From an uncultured Bacteroidales bacterium (GTDB taxonomy: Bacteria; Bacteroidota; Bacteroidia; Bacteroidales; Paludibacteraceae): DNA of 64,000 bases. Positions 50,518-58,653 of this stretch are shown here, piece by piece (the first letter of the stretch is position 1; each line of letters begins with the position of its first letter). The stretch covers positions 58,276-122,275 of the forward strand of contig CALUOH010000043.1 of assembly GCA_944322025.1 (NCBI GenBank). The letters run 5' to 3'. The notes below the pieces were generated by a model. That model saw nothing but the letters and a program-made list of their open reading frames with translations. It ran no database searches and was not told the origin of the DNA. A program made the position numbers and the translations under genes.

Positions 50518-51374
50518 TGACTTTTTGCTCGGTATTCTGACGGGGTCATGCCTGTGTGGCGTTTGAACATGTGCAGCATAACGTCCGTGGAAGAGAAGTT
50601 CATCTTTGACGCTATCTCCTTTACGCTCAGAGCCGTAGTGTTAAGGTCGTGCTTTATCTCCTTGATGCGCATGGTCGTGACGTAGCGTTTCGCGCTCATG
50701 CCCACCGCCTTCTGCACCACCTTGTTGAGGTGTTTCTCCGTGAGCGACAGCATCTGCGCGTAGTGCGTCAGCGGAAGGTTCTCCCTGACGGTCTCGGCCA
50801 CGCTCTTCCTGAACTTCTCGAAATGCGTCTCCGTTATGTTCTTGCCCTGTGGGAGCTTCATCTCCTCCTTGAATATGAAATCATAGAGGTCAAGGCAGAA
50901 ACAGTAGGCTATGTGGAAGAATATATCCTTCTGATAGGGCGTATTCTTCTCCTTTTTCCTGTCCATGAACTCAAAATAGCCCACGGCTTCATCTATGAAC
51001 TCCGGTGGCAGGTCGTAGCATGGCGTATGTTCGAGGTACTGAAAGAGGTCTATCGGGAAACGGTATGTGATGTCCTCGATGAACTCTTTGCTCACGCATG
51101 AGTATGTTACCTTGAAATCCTTGCTTTTACTTATGTTGGCAACAATCCTTTCCGGCATCACGAACAACATCTGGTTCTTTTTCAGATTGAATGTGCTGCC
51201 GTCTATGACGATTTTTGCGCGCCCCCTGCGGCAGAAGGCGGCTATGCAGTCGGGAAACTTCTCCGGTGTGCCGCTGAACGGCAGGCTTTCCGCCGTGCGT
51301 ACCAGAACGAAGTCATCATGAAGTTTCTCCCCGTAGTACGATGCGATGCTTGTGTATGATGCTGAGCGTGGCAT
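50493..51374 (-). CDS. AraC family transcriptional regulator
   Basis: 293 residues. The N-terminal about 170 residues form a cupin-type sensor (GSTFNLKKNQMLFVMPERIVAN), and the C-terminal part has two HTH motifs: LPLTHYAQMLSLTEKHLNKVVQKAVGMSAKRYV and LSVKEIASKMNFSSTDVMLHMFKRHTGMTPSEYRAKSQ, the AraC hallmark. It is transcribed divergently from the T9SS cargo at 51760 with 385 bp between them, and may regulate it. Confidence 0.9.
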   Translation of the reverse strand: MPRSASYTSIASYYGEKLHDDFVLVRTAESLPFSGTPEKFPDCIAAFCRRGRAKIVIDGSTFNLKKNQMLFVMPERIVANISKSKDFKVTYSCVSKEFIEDITYRFPIDLFQYLEHTPCYDLPPEFIDEAVGYFEFMDRKKEKNTPYQKDIFFHIAYCFCLDLYDFIFKEEMKLPQGKNITETHFEKFRKSVAETVRENLPLTHYAQMLSLTEKHLNKVVQKAVGMSAKRYVTTMRIKEIKHDLNTTALSVKEIASKMNFSSTDVMLHMFKRHTGMTPSEYRAKSQKEKEQGR

Positions 51375-51402
51375 AAGTGTTAATTGAACTAGTTCCCGCC
51401 CG

Positions 51403-51432
51403 CAAATATATCTGTTTTTTCTCTTGTGGCAA
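51403..51432 (-). promoter_or_regulatory. Promoter of the AraC gene
   Basis: TTG, 19-bp spacer and TATATTTG on the minus strand; start would fall near 51396, so the leader is about 20 nt. Confidence 0.75.
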
Positions 51433-51637
51433 TGTCATCAACCCTATTTTGGGGTGAAAAGAACAGATAATGGGGCGATAATATCGTGTGCAAGACCGTT
51501 TCTGCAAAATAAAATTCTTGTGTGGAGGCAATTTCTGTGCCCTCATTTTATGATAAATTCTTTATTTCCGCCCTTAATTTTTGCAGTTTCGCTCTCCCGA
51601 ATTTCCCGTGTCGGCGTAAAATTAACATTTACCCCTG

Positions 51638-51667
51638 CATTTTCGACATGTACTTACAGTGAAAATG
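51638..51667. promoter_or_regulatory. Inverted repeat, possible operator
   Basis: CATTTTC (51638-51644) and GAAAATG (51661-51667) with 16 bases between them, about 50 bp before the cargo gene's -7 element. A site for a dimeric regulator such as the adjacent AraC protein is possible. Confidence 0.4.
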
Positions 51668-51715
51668 ATATGTATGAGGCGTACTTTTATCTGTTATGCT
51701 AAGCCCGTGGGGGCG

Positions 51716-51723
51716 TAACTTTG
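51716..51723 (+). promoter_or_regulatory. -7 element of the T9SS cargo gene
   Basis: TAACTTTG matches the consensus; the expected -33 position has only TGTTATG near 51692. A weak -33 suits a gene under activator control. Confidence 0.55.
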
Positions 51724-51759
51724 CCGGTGACGTTAATAACAAATTAAAATGATAGTCTT

Positions 51760-54700
51760 ATGAAGATGAAAAGATTACCCGCTGTTGTCCTCGCGGTGTT
51801 GTTCGGACTCTCCTCGCTTTCCGTTTCGGCGGAAGTGCTGATTAACGAGAATTTCGACTATGAGGCAGGGCCTTTGCATAAAGGCATGGATATTCCCGCC
51901 CCTAATGACGGCGGATGGTATATGTTCAGTGGCTTCGGCGATAACCCTGTGAATGTCATCGATGGTAGTCTGACATATACGGATTATGCGCCCGATGCCG
52001 TAGGGCGTTCTGTAGCCATGCCGAAGAACGGTGATGATGTGCTGCGTGCTTTCAATGGTGTCACAAGTGGCACGGTTTACTATTCTGCCCTTGTGAAGGT
52101 CAATGCTGCGCGTAAGCCTGCGTTCGGGTCTATTGCCTCATTCTTGTCGTTTGGTAATAACACCACCAGTGGTGTAGGAGGGGGGGTGTCGGTCTTCTCG
52201 AGTGGTGACGGTTTCAAGTTCGGCCTCAGTAAAATCAAGGAGGAGGCGACCCTCTTCTCGGATGAGCTGACTCTCGGTGAGACATATCTCGTGGTCGTCA
52301 AGTATGAGATTGTCGAGGGTGTGGACAATGATGTTGTGTCGCTCTTCGTCAACCCCGTAAAGGGCGACGAGCCTGCGCCCGTGGCGAAGATAGACGCGCA
52401 GTACGAGGCGAACAACAAGGCCGATCTCTCGCCTGTGTCGAGCATCAACCTGACGCAGGGCACAAGTTCGCCTGACTGCATTGTCGATGCGGTCAAGGTG
52501 TTCACCGAGTGGAACGACCTGTTTGTGAAAGACATGGGCGACAGCCCGGCTATAATTCCCGCCGAGGAGAACATCAGTTTCGGCTATGTGCGCAATGCGA
52601 AAGCCTACACTAAAGAGCTGATTGTGAGAGGTGCGAACCTCAACGGTGATATAGCTCTCTCGATAACTGAGGGCGATGTGACCCTCTCCTCCAGTTCCAT
52701 ATCCAAGGCCGATGCGGAGAGCGAGGATGGCGGTAAGGTGACGCTTACGCTCACACCCGCAGCGGCAGGAGAACAGACTGCCACGCTGCTGCTTACCTCT
52801 GATGGTGCGGACGATGTGGAGTGCAGCGTGACGTGGACAGCCGATATCGTTCCTGAGCATACCGACATGGCGGGTATGCGTACCGCGTTGCCTGCTGCGG
52901 GCGAGGAGTATGGTGAGATATGCGTCTTCACTGGTAAGGCGGTAGTGACCATGATATATGAGGTCTCCTCCACGAAGTATATGACCGTCCAGGACGGGAC
53001 AGGCGGCATCATCCTACGCGATATCATGATGGAAGGTGCGCTCTTTGACGGCATTGAGGTTGGCGATGTGCTGACCGGCATATATGGAGCATACTCTCCT
53101 GTGTTTGGCTCTAACTATTTTGACCTGTACGACTATAAGACAGTAACTGAGGAAACCGTGGAGGCCGTCCCCGTCGAAGCCTCACTTGCTGCCATACAGG
53201 CAGACGGCGCGGCCTATGAGGGTCGTCTGGTAAAACTGACTGGGGTGACCATTACGCCTCAGGAGGGTAATGCCGCATTTGAGTACGGCAAGAATCCTGC
53301 CATAGGGCAGGACGGTGCGACGGCCACTCTGCGCCTCTTTGCCGGGCACGATTATATCGGCCAGACAATACCGGCTCAGGCCGACATCGTGGCCGTATCG
53401 ACAAGCGGCAACGGCTCTATGTTCGCGCCGCGTGCCATGAGCGACATCATTGCTGTGACCGAAGACCCGGAGCCTCCGGTTGAGGAGTCGGACAACCTCT
53501 TCCTCAATGGCGGTTTTGAGGAGTGGAGCACTTCTCCTTTCGGAACATCGTGTGCCGATTGGACTTTGCCTCTCGGTGGCGCGGAGCAGGAGACTGCCGA
53601 TGTGATTGAGGGTAACTCTGCCCTGAAAATCACCAGCGGCCCGATGAACACCAACTCGCTCTCTCAGGAGATAGGCGGCTATCCCAATCCGTTCGTTGCG
53701 GGACAGACATACGAGATGTCCATTAACTATAAGGTGCTGACGAGTGTGGAGGGCAAGGACCTCAAATTGGAATGCGTCTGGTCAAGCACACGTGACGGCG
53801 ACCTTGACCACGATGCCGGGCTCCTTCAGACCGACTGGTTCACTTCTGCCGGTTGGGAGAGCAAGACCATAACGACCACTGTGCCTGAGGGCGCGACCAC
53901 ATTCAAGTTCATACTCACCATGCCTAAGGGCGCGGTAGTGCTTTTCGACGACTTCTCGTTTACCGAGAAAGTCTCTTCTGAGCCTGCGCTCTCCGTGACT
54001 CCGCTCACGCTTCCCGGCGTTACTTGCCGGATTGGCGAAGAGGCTAAGTTCTCCGAGGTGAACATTGTCTACGCCAATCTCGGCCGCGGCCTGACTTTTG
54101 ACATCACGGGTGCTGACCGCGCCATGTTCGCTTGGGATACCGTGCGCGTTACTCCGCGTCAGCTGCTGCTGAACATCGCCTACCGTCCTACGGAGATAGG
54201 TACGCACAAGGGCATGATGATAATCGAGTCGCCCGACCATTCGGAGCTTAACACGACAATACCGCTCAGCGGCAGCGCGTTCGATGCCTCCGCACGGCCT
54301 GTCATCACACTGACACCCTCCGTGATACCTCCGTTCACGGTAGAGGAGGGCAGTGACAGCACATTCCGTTTCACGCTGACCAGTGAGAACTGCATGGATG
54401 ACATCAGCATCCGCATGGAACACATTAAGGGAGAGGGCTTCGTGGTGAGTGACAGCTATGTGGTTAAGAACACTGTAGTCGATATGAGTGTGACGTTCCG
54501 TCCCGTTGTGGCGGGTGAATACGAGTCGCGCATGACATTCTCTACACCCGAGGGCGACGATGTGGTCCTCACTCTCACCGGTACGGCAACCGAAAAGACT
54601 GGCGAGACCGTGAAGGACTATCTGACCTCTTTCGAGTTTGACATGAGCAGCCCGCGCAAGCTCCTCCTCGAACGCTTCGACGGCGTGGCGCACAACAGTA

Positions 54701-55731
54701 CGCTGACTGTCGGCGGCTGGAGCAATGTGGTTCTCAAAGGCGACCGCCCGTGGTGGGGATTTGCCGAGACCGATGCCGAAACGGGCGACACGCTCAACCG
54801 TTGTGCCAAGGCCACGGCATATCAGTATCAGCAGGAAGGCGGTGATGAGTGGGAGATGTGGCTCATGACACCCGCTCTCGATTTCGCTAACGCCGAGTCG
54901 AAGATGTTCACCTTCCGCGTGATGGGCGACTTCATGTTTGAGGGGCACCAGAGTGCGCTTGAACTATACTACATAGACACCATACCTGGCGAGGACTCCT
55001 ATTTTGGAAAGGTAGATATGGAAATGCCCTCTGTGCCCGACCTCAACGGCGAGTGGAGCGAGATACACATGGACCTCGACGGACAGAACATAGCCGATGT
55101 TTTCTTCATGGCGTTCCGCTTCACGGGTATATGCGGCGATGCCAATAGCGTGACCTATCAGGTGGACGATGTCTCGTTCGGGCGCACAGACCTGGCCGTC
55201 ATAAAGCCCTCGGTGACGGAGCTTGTGATGACCTCTGTCCCTGGCAGGGAGACCGTCTCTGAGCCGGTAAAGGTGACTGGCGACAACCTTGTTGAGCCGA
55301 TTCTCCTGAAAGTCGGCGGCAGCAATCCGTCCAACTTCACCCTCTCGACCTCTGTCGTCCCTGTTGAGGGCGGCGAATTCACCGTCAAGTTCAAGTCGGA
55401 CAACGAAGGGGTACACGAGGCCTATGTAAAGCTCTCGTCACGCGATGCGGCTGACAAATATATCCCGATGTCTGCATTGAACAAGACCGCTTCTAGCACG
55501 GACGATGTTGTGCTGATGTCCTCGTTCGCGTGGACAGACGGCGGAGTACTGTATATCGATGTGGCCGAGGAGGCAGAATACGTGCTGTACGGCTTGGGCG
55601 GACATAGGTTGCTTGACGGAGTGGCCTCCGCCGGTCTGACCGGGCGCGCACTGTCGCTCCCCGCAGGTGTATACATCTTGAAAATCAAGACAAGCGGGGT
55701 AGAAGAAGTCCATAAGATAATATTGAAATAA
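51760..55731 (+). CDS. Large secreted multidomain protein with C-terminal T9SS sorting domain
   Basis: 1323 residues. A signal peptide (AVVLAVLFGLSSLSVSAE) is followed by a lectin-like domain (about 25-255), Ig-like domain (about 280-380), an OB-fold-like domain (about 395-545: YMTVQDGTGGIILRDI), a carbohydrate-binding-like domain (about 570-740: NLFLNGGFEEWSTSPFGTS), two Ig-like/DUF1573-type domains (about 750-960), a cleaved-adhesin/MAM-like domain (about 970-1165: GDEWEMWLMTPALDFANAESK) and another Ig-like domain. The last about 75 residues (EYVLYGLGGHRLLDG, RALSLPAGVYILKIKTSG, terminal KIILK) fit the type A T9SS sorting domain. No catalytic site is seen; probably an adhesin or glycan-binding surface protein. 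Confidence 0.8.
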   Translation: MKMKRLPAVVLAVLFGLSSLSVSAEVLINENFDYEAGPLHKGMDIPAPNDGGWYMFSGFGDNPVNVIDGSLTYTDYAPDAVGRSVAMPKNGDDVLRAFNGVTSGTVYYSALVKVNAARKPAFGSIASFLSFGNNTTSGVGGGVSVFSSGDGFKFGLSKIKEEATLFSDELTLGETYLVVVKYEIVEGVDNDVVSLFVNPVKGDEPAPVAKIDAQYEANNKADLSPVSSINLTQGTSSPDCIVDAVKVFTEWNDLFVKDMGDSPAIIPAEENISFGYVRNAKAYTKELIVRGANLNGDIALSITEGDVTLSSSSISKADAESEDGGKVTLTLTPAAAGEQTATLLLTSDGADDVECSVTWTADIVPEHTDMAGMRTALPAAGEEYGEICVFTGKAVVTMIYEVSSTKYMTVQDGTGGIILRDIMMEGALFDGIEVGDVLTGIYGAYSPVFGSNYFDLYDYKTVTEETVEAVPVEASLAAIQADGAAYEGRLVKLTGVTITPQEGNAAFEYGKNPAIGQDGATATLRLFAGHDYIGQTIPAQADIVAVSTSGNGSMFAPRAMSDIIAVTEDPEPPVEESDNLFLNGGFEEWSTSPFGTSCADWTLPLGGAEQETADVIEGNSALKITSGPMNTNSLSQEIGGYPNPFVAGQTYEMSINYKVLTSVEGKDLKLECVWSSTRDGDLDHDAGLLQTDWFTSAGWESKTITTTVPEGATTFKFILTMPKGAVVLFDDFSFTEKVSSEPALSVTPLTLPGVTCRIGEEAKFSEVNIVYANLGRGLTFDITGADRAMFAWDTVRVTPRQLLLNIAYRPTEIGTHKGMMIIESPDHSELNTTIPLSGSAFDASARPVITLTPSVIPPFTVEEGSDSTFRFTLTSENCMDDISIRMEHIKGEGFVVSDSYVVKNTVVDMSVTFRPVVAGEYESRMTFSTPEGDDVVLTLTGTATEKTGETVKDYLTSFEFDMSSPRKLLLERFDGVAHNSTLTVGGWSNVVLKGDRPWWGFAETDAETGDTLNRCAKATAYQYQQEGGDEWEMWLMTPALDFANAESKMFTFRVMGDFMFEGHQSALELYYIDTIPGEDSYFGKVDMEMPSVPDLNGEWSEIHMDLDGQNIADVFFMAFRFTGICGDANSVTYQVDDVSFGRTDLAVIKPSVTELVMTSVPGRETVSEPVKVTGDNLVEPILLKVGGSNPSNFTLSTSVVPVEGGEFTVKFKSDNEGVHEAYVKLSSRDAADKYIPMSALNKTASSTDDVVLMSSFAWTDGGVLYIDVAEEAEYVLYGLGGHRLLDGVASAGLTGRALSLPAGVYILKIKTSGVEEVHKIILK

Positions 55732-55771
55732 GATTGTTTTATTAGTGTTTTTTCATTAGATTATAGGTGGA

Positions 55772-55804
55772 AGAGGGCATGCCGTTGAGGTATGCCCTCT
55801 TTTT
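55772..55804 (+). terminator. Terminator of the T9SS cargo gene
   Basis: AGAGGGCAT (55772-55780) pairs with ATGCCCTCT (55792-55800), followed by TTTTT. Confidence 0.88.
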
Positions 55805-55949
55805 CTGCACAAATTTCATACCCTCTTCATACCCTCTCCCCGCGCCTTCCCCGGAGTCACACCCCGTCCCTCAGCTCTCACTCCCGCATATAGCTTCCGC
55901 CCCCTCCCTCCGTACCGGATGTCCCTCCTCCCGGCAAAGCTCCGCCGCG

Positions 55950-55980
55950 TTTGTCTCAGCCACGACTTTCGCTATCTTTG
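55950..55980 (+). promoter_or_regulatory. Promoter P1 of the M16 peptidase gene
   Basis: TTTG (55950-55953), 19-bp spacer, TATCTTTG (55973-55980). The 15 bases CTTTCGCTATCTTTG recur at P2. Confidence 0.72.
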
Positions 55981-56025
55981 TGTTCGCGCACAAGATAGGC
56001 TTCGGTTCGGCAAACCTCAAACAAG

Positions 56026-56057
56026 TTTGGCTTTGCACTCACCTTTCGCTATCTTTG
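56026..56057 (+). promoter_or_regulatory. Promoter P2 of the M16 peptidase gene
   Basis: TTTG (56026-56029), 20-bp spacer, TATCTTTG (56050-56057). Predicted start near 56064, 12 bases before the ATG at 56076. The sequence between P1 and P2 forms a long imperfect inverted repeat (AAGATAG ... CTATCTT). Confidence 0.78.
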
Positions 56058-56075
56058 CACTCCGTTTTAACGATT

Positions 56076-57293
56076 ATGGAATACAACACATACACACTTT
56101 CCAACGGCCTGCGCCTCCTGCACGTCCCCGAGGAGATGCCTGTCGCCTACTGTGGCGTGGCGGTCAACGCCGGCACACGCGATGAACTGCCCGACGAACA
56201 GGGCATGGCCCACTTCGTCGAACACATGCTCTTCAAAGGCACAGCCCGCCGCCGCAGCTGGCACATCATCAACCGCCTCGAGTCCGTCGGCGGACAGCTC
56301 GATGCCTACACCACAAAGGAGGAGACCTTCGTCTACGCCACGCTCCCCGTGCGCCACACAGCACGCGCCTTCGAACTCCTTGCGGACGTGCTCTTCTCAT
56401 CGCAATTCCCTGCTCGCGAGATGGAAAAAGAGATGGAAGTAGTCCTCGACGAGATACGCAGTTACAACGACTCCCCCTCCGAACTCATATACGACGACTT
56501 CGAGGAGATGCTCTTCCCCGCCGACCCCATCGGGCGCAACATACTCGGCACCGAAGAGAGCCTCGCCTCCTTCACCCCCGAGAAGCTCCGCGCCTTCACC
56601 CGCCGCTGCTACACCACGGACGAGATGGTACTCTTCTTCATGGGCGACATCCCCTTCCCCCGCCTCCTCCGCATGGCCGAACGCCACTTCTCCGTCCCAC
56701 CCACGCGCCGCACATTCACCCGCCCCGCCCCAGGCGAATATCTCCCCGCCTCGCGCTCTATGGACAAGGACACCTTTCAGGCACACTGCATGATAGGCAC
56801 ACGCTGCTGCGCCGCCGGTGCCGAAGAGCGCATCCCCCTCGTACTCCTCAACAACATACTCGGCGGCCCTAACATGACCAGCCGCCTCAACATGGCAGTC
56901 CGCGAGCGGCACGGCCTTGCTTACACCATAGAGAGCAGCATGACCAACTACACCGACACCGGCGTATGGAGCATCTACTTCGGCTGCGATGCCAAAAACC
57001 TTCGCCGCGCCCTCTCCCTCTGCGGGCATGAGATGGAGCGGCTCATGGAGAAGCCCCTCCCCGCATCCCGGCTACGCGTTGCGCAACGACAGCTTGAAGG
57101 GCAGGTGCTGATAGGCAACCAGAACCGCGAGAACCTCATACTTGCCCTCGCGAAAAACTTCCTCCAGCGGCTACCCCTCCGCTCCGACGACGAGGCGCTA
57201 TCCATCGTCCGCGCCGTCACACCCGAACGCCTCATGCACCTCGCCCGCACCCTGTTCGACCCCTCCCGCCGCTCAATACTGACGTATAAATAA
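56076..57293 (+). CDS. M16 family zinc peptidase
   Basis: 405 residues from ATG 56076, the first ATG after both promoters. GMAHFVEHMLFKGTARR carries the inverted zinc motif HxxEH, and about 75 residues further EVVLDEIRSYNDSPSE supplies the third zinc ligand (Glu). No signal peptide, so cytoplasmic. The later part (GTRCCAAGAEERIPLVLLNNILGGPNMTSRLNMAVRE) includes the R/Y substrate region. Processing-peptidase-like, as in bacterial homologues of the mitochondrial MPP beta subunit; substrate unknown. The O-methyltransferase follows after 16 bp. Confidence 0.92.
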   Translation: MEYNTYTLSNGLRLLHVPEEMPVAYCGVAVNAGTRDELPDEQGMAHFVEHMLFKGTARRRSWHIINRLESVGGQLDAYTTKEETFVYATLPVRHTARAFELLADVLFSSQFPAREMEKEMEVVLDEIRSYNDSPSELIYDDFEEMLFPADPIGRNILGTEESLASFTPEKLRAFTRRCYTTDEMVLFFMGDIPFPRLLRMAERHFSVPPTRRTFTRPAPGEYLPASRSMDKDTFQAHCMIGTRCCAAGAEERIPLVLLNNILGGPNMTSRLNMAVRERHGLAYTIESSMTNYTDTGVWSIYFGCDAKNLRRALSLCGHEMERLMEKPLPASRLRVAQRQLEGQVLIGNQNRENLILALAKNFLQRLPLRSDDEALSIVRAVTPERLMHLARTLFDPSRRSILTYK

Positions 57294-57309
57294 CCCTATC
57301 ATAAACATC

Positions 57310-57981
57310 ATGACACTCAAACAAGCCCACAAGCTCTCCGACGAGGCCGACCGCCTGATTGACGACTACATCGCCTCCCATTCCGACCCCGAGCCCGACT
57401 ACCTCCGCCGCGTCACACGCGAGACGGCTCTCCACGTCATAAACCCACGCATGATGAGCGGACACCTTCAGGGGCGCATCCTCCGTATGTTCGTCGCCAT
57501 GCTCCGCCCCCACCGCATCCTCGAGATAGGCACATTCTCCGGCTACTCCGCGCTCTCCATGGCCGAAGCCCTCACCGACGGCGCAGAGCTCCACACCATC
57601 GAAGTCGACGACGAACTCGAAGACTTCATCCGTGCCCAGTTCGCCTCCGTACCCCACGGCAGCCGCATCACCCTCCACATAGGCGATGCCCTCGATGTCA
57701 TACCACGCCTCGGCGGCCACTTCGACCTCGTATTCATCGATGCCGACAAACGCCTCTACTCCTCCTACTTCGACCTCGTGCTGCCCCTCCTGCCCCCCGG
57801 CGGCATCATCCTCGCCGACAACACCCTCTGGGACGGCAAAGTGCTTCTCCCCAATCCCCCCTCCGGCGACCACCAGACTCTCGCCATCAAGGCATTCAAC
57901 GACCGCATCGCCGCCGACCCCCGCGTCTCCCGCGTCATCCTCCCCCTCCGCGACGGACTCACCCTCATACGCAAGCTCTGA
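57310..57981 (+). CDS. Class I SAM-dependent O-methyltransferase (caffeoyl-CoA OMT-like, YrrM type)
   Basis: 223 residues. ILEIGTFSGYSALSMAEAL is the SAM-binding motif I, HTIEVDDELEDFI motif II, GDALDVIP and FDLVFIDADKRLYSSYFDLVLPLLPPGGIILADN include the metal-binding acidic residues typical of the cation-dependent family, to which bacterial YrrM proteins belong (some methylate tRNA wobble uridines or small catechols). Target here unknown. Co-transcribed with the M16 peptidase. Confidence 0.9.
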   Translation: MTLKQAHKLSDEADRLIDDYIASHSDPEPDYLRRVTRETALHVINPRMMSGHLQGRILRMFVAMLRPHRILEIGTFSGYSALSMAEALTDGAELHTIEVDDELEDFIRAQFASVPHGSRITLHIGDALDVIPRLGGHFDLVFIDADKRLYSSYFDLVLPLLPPGGIILADNTLWDGKVLLPNPPSGDHQTLAIKAFNDRIAADPRVSRVILPLRDGLTLIRKL

Positions 57982-58015
57982 CCCCTCCCTCCTCTCCCTT
58001 GCTCCGCAAACATTC

Positions 58016-58049
58016 GCGGCGCAGAGGCGTGACCCGTCTCCTGCGCCGC
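58016..58049 (+). terminator. GC-rich hairpin after the O-methyltransferase gene, repeat family copy 2
   Basis: GCGGCGCAG (58016-58024) pairs with CTGCGCCGC (58041-58049); the loop AGGCGTGACCCGTCTC matches the core of the hairpin at 44780-44822. No strong T run follows (ATCTCTTCT), so it is a weaker terminator. Confidence 0.65.
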
Positions 58050-58077
58050 ATCTCTTCTCCTCACTGCCTGTTCCCCC

Positions 58078-58653
58078 TCACTGCCGCTTCTTCGCTATCC
58101 GCGCCCGTATCCGCGACAGCGACTGCGGACGCAGGTATATATATGACGCTATGTCTTTCAGCTTCACAGTCGTGAGCAGCTGCGGCTTCTTCCTGACGAG
58201 ATAGAGATACCTCTTCTCCGCGCTTATCTCCGTCATGTTCATCATCCACTCCTCCACACCCATATACAGCCGTTCCATGTGCCGGCGGAAAAAGTTCGCT
58301 ATCTCCGCATCCTCCGCCGACAGCCGTTCCACATCCTCCTTATCCGTCCTGTACAGCCTGCTGTCGCACTCCGCCACTATCCCCAACTCCGACGGCCTGC
58401 CGCACAGATACCCCTGCGACGAGAACACCGCCTCCCCCTCCGTGGCAAACCAGATAGTGCTCTCCTCCTCGCCTTGCTTGAACGCCCTCAGTATCCCCTC
58501 GGCCAGCAGGTAGAGGCCCGTCTCAGTCTCTCCCTCCCTCACCAGCGTCTCGCCCCTCCTCAGCCTCACTGTGCTCATCTTCTCTTCCAGCTTCGCCCTG
58601 CTCCCCTCAGACAGCCGCGCCACCTCCAGCATCTCCGCATCCCCCTCCCTCAT
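58078..58653 (-). CDS. Crp/Fnr family transcriptional regulator
   Basis: 191 residues from the ATG at 58653, which overlaps the MATE stop as ATGA; a start at 58731 would lie inside that gene. The cyclic-nucleotide-binding-like beta roll runs from LRRGETLVREGETETGLYLLAEGILRAF, the dimer helix from AEIANFFRRHMERLYMGVEEWMM, and the C-terminal HTH ends VKLKDIASYIYLRPQSLSRIRARIAKKRQ. Cys ligands for an Fe-S cluster are absent, so a Crp-like rather than Fnr mode is expected. Probably regulates the coupled exporter. Confidence 0.85.
   Translation of the reverse strand: MREGDAEMLEVARLSEGSRAKLEEKMSTVRLRRGETLVREGETETGLYLLAEGILRAFKQGEEESTIWFATEGEAVFSSQGYLCGRPSELGIVAECDSRLYRTDKEDVERLSAEDAEIANFFRRHMERLYMGVEEWMMNMTEISAEKRYLYLVRKKPQLLTTVKLKDIASYIYLRPQSLSRIRARIAKKRQ

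Larger units (their letters stand above)
51375..51759. other. 385-bp divergent regulatory gap between AraC and T9SS cargo genes
   Basis: The AraC promoter is TTG (51430-51432 on the minus strand), 19-bp spacer, TATATTTG (51403-51410). Further right lie an inverted repeat CATTTTC/GAAAATG with 16-bp spacing (51638-51667) and the -7 element TAACTTTG (51716-51723) of the cargo gene with a weak -33. The AT-rich middle holds no gene. Confidence 0.65.
55732..56075 (+). other. 344-bp gap with terminator and tandem promoters before the M16 gene
   Basis: Carries the cargo-gene terminator and two promoter copies (listed separately). The frame open from 55767 runs through them without coding character. 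Confidence 0.6.
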
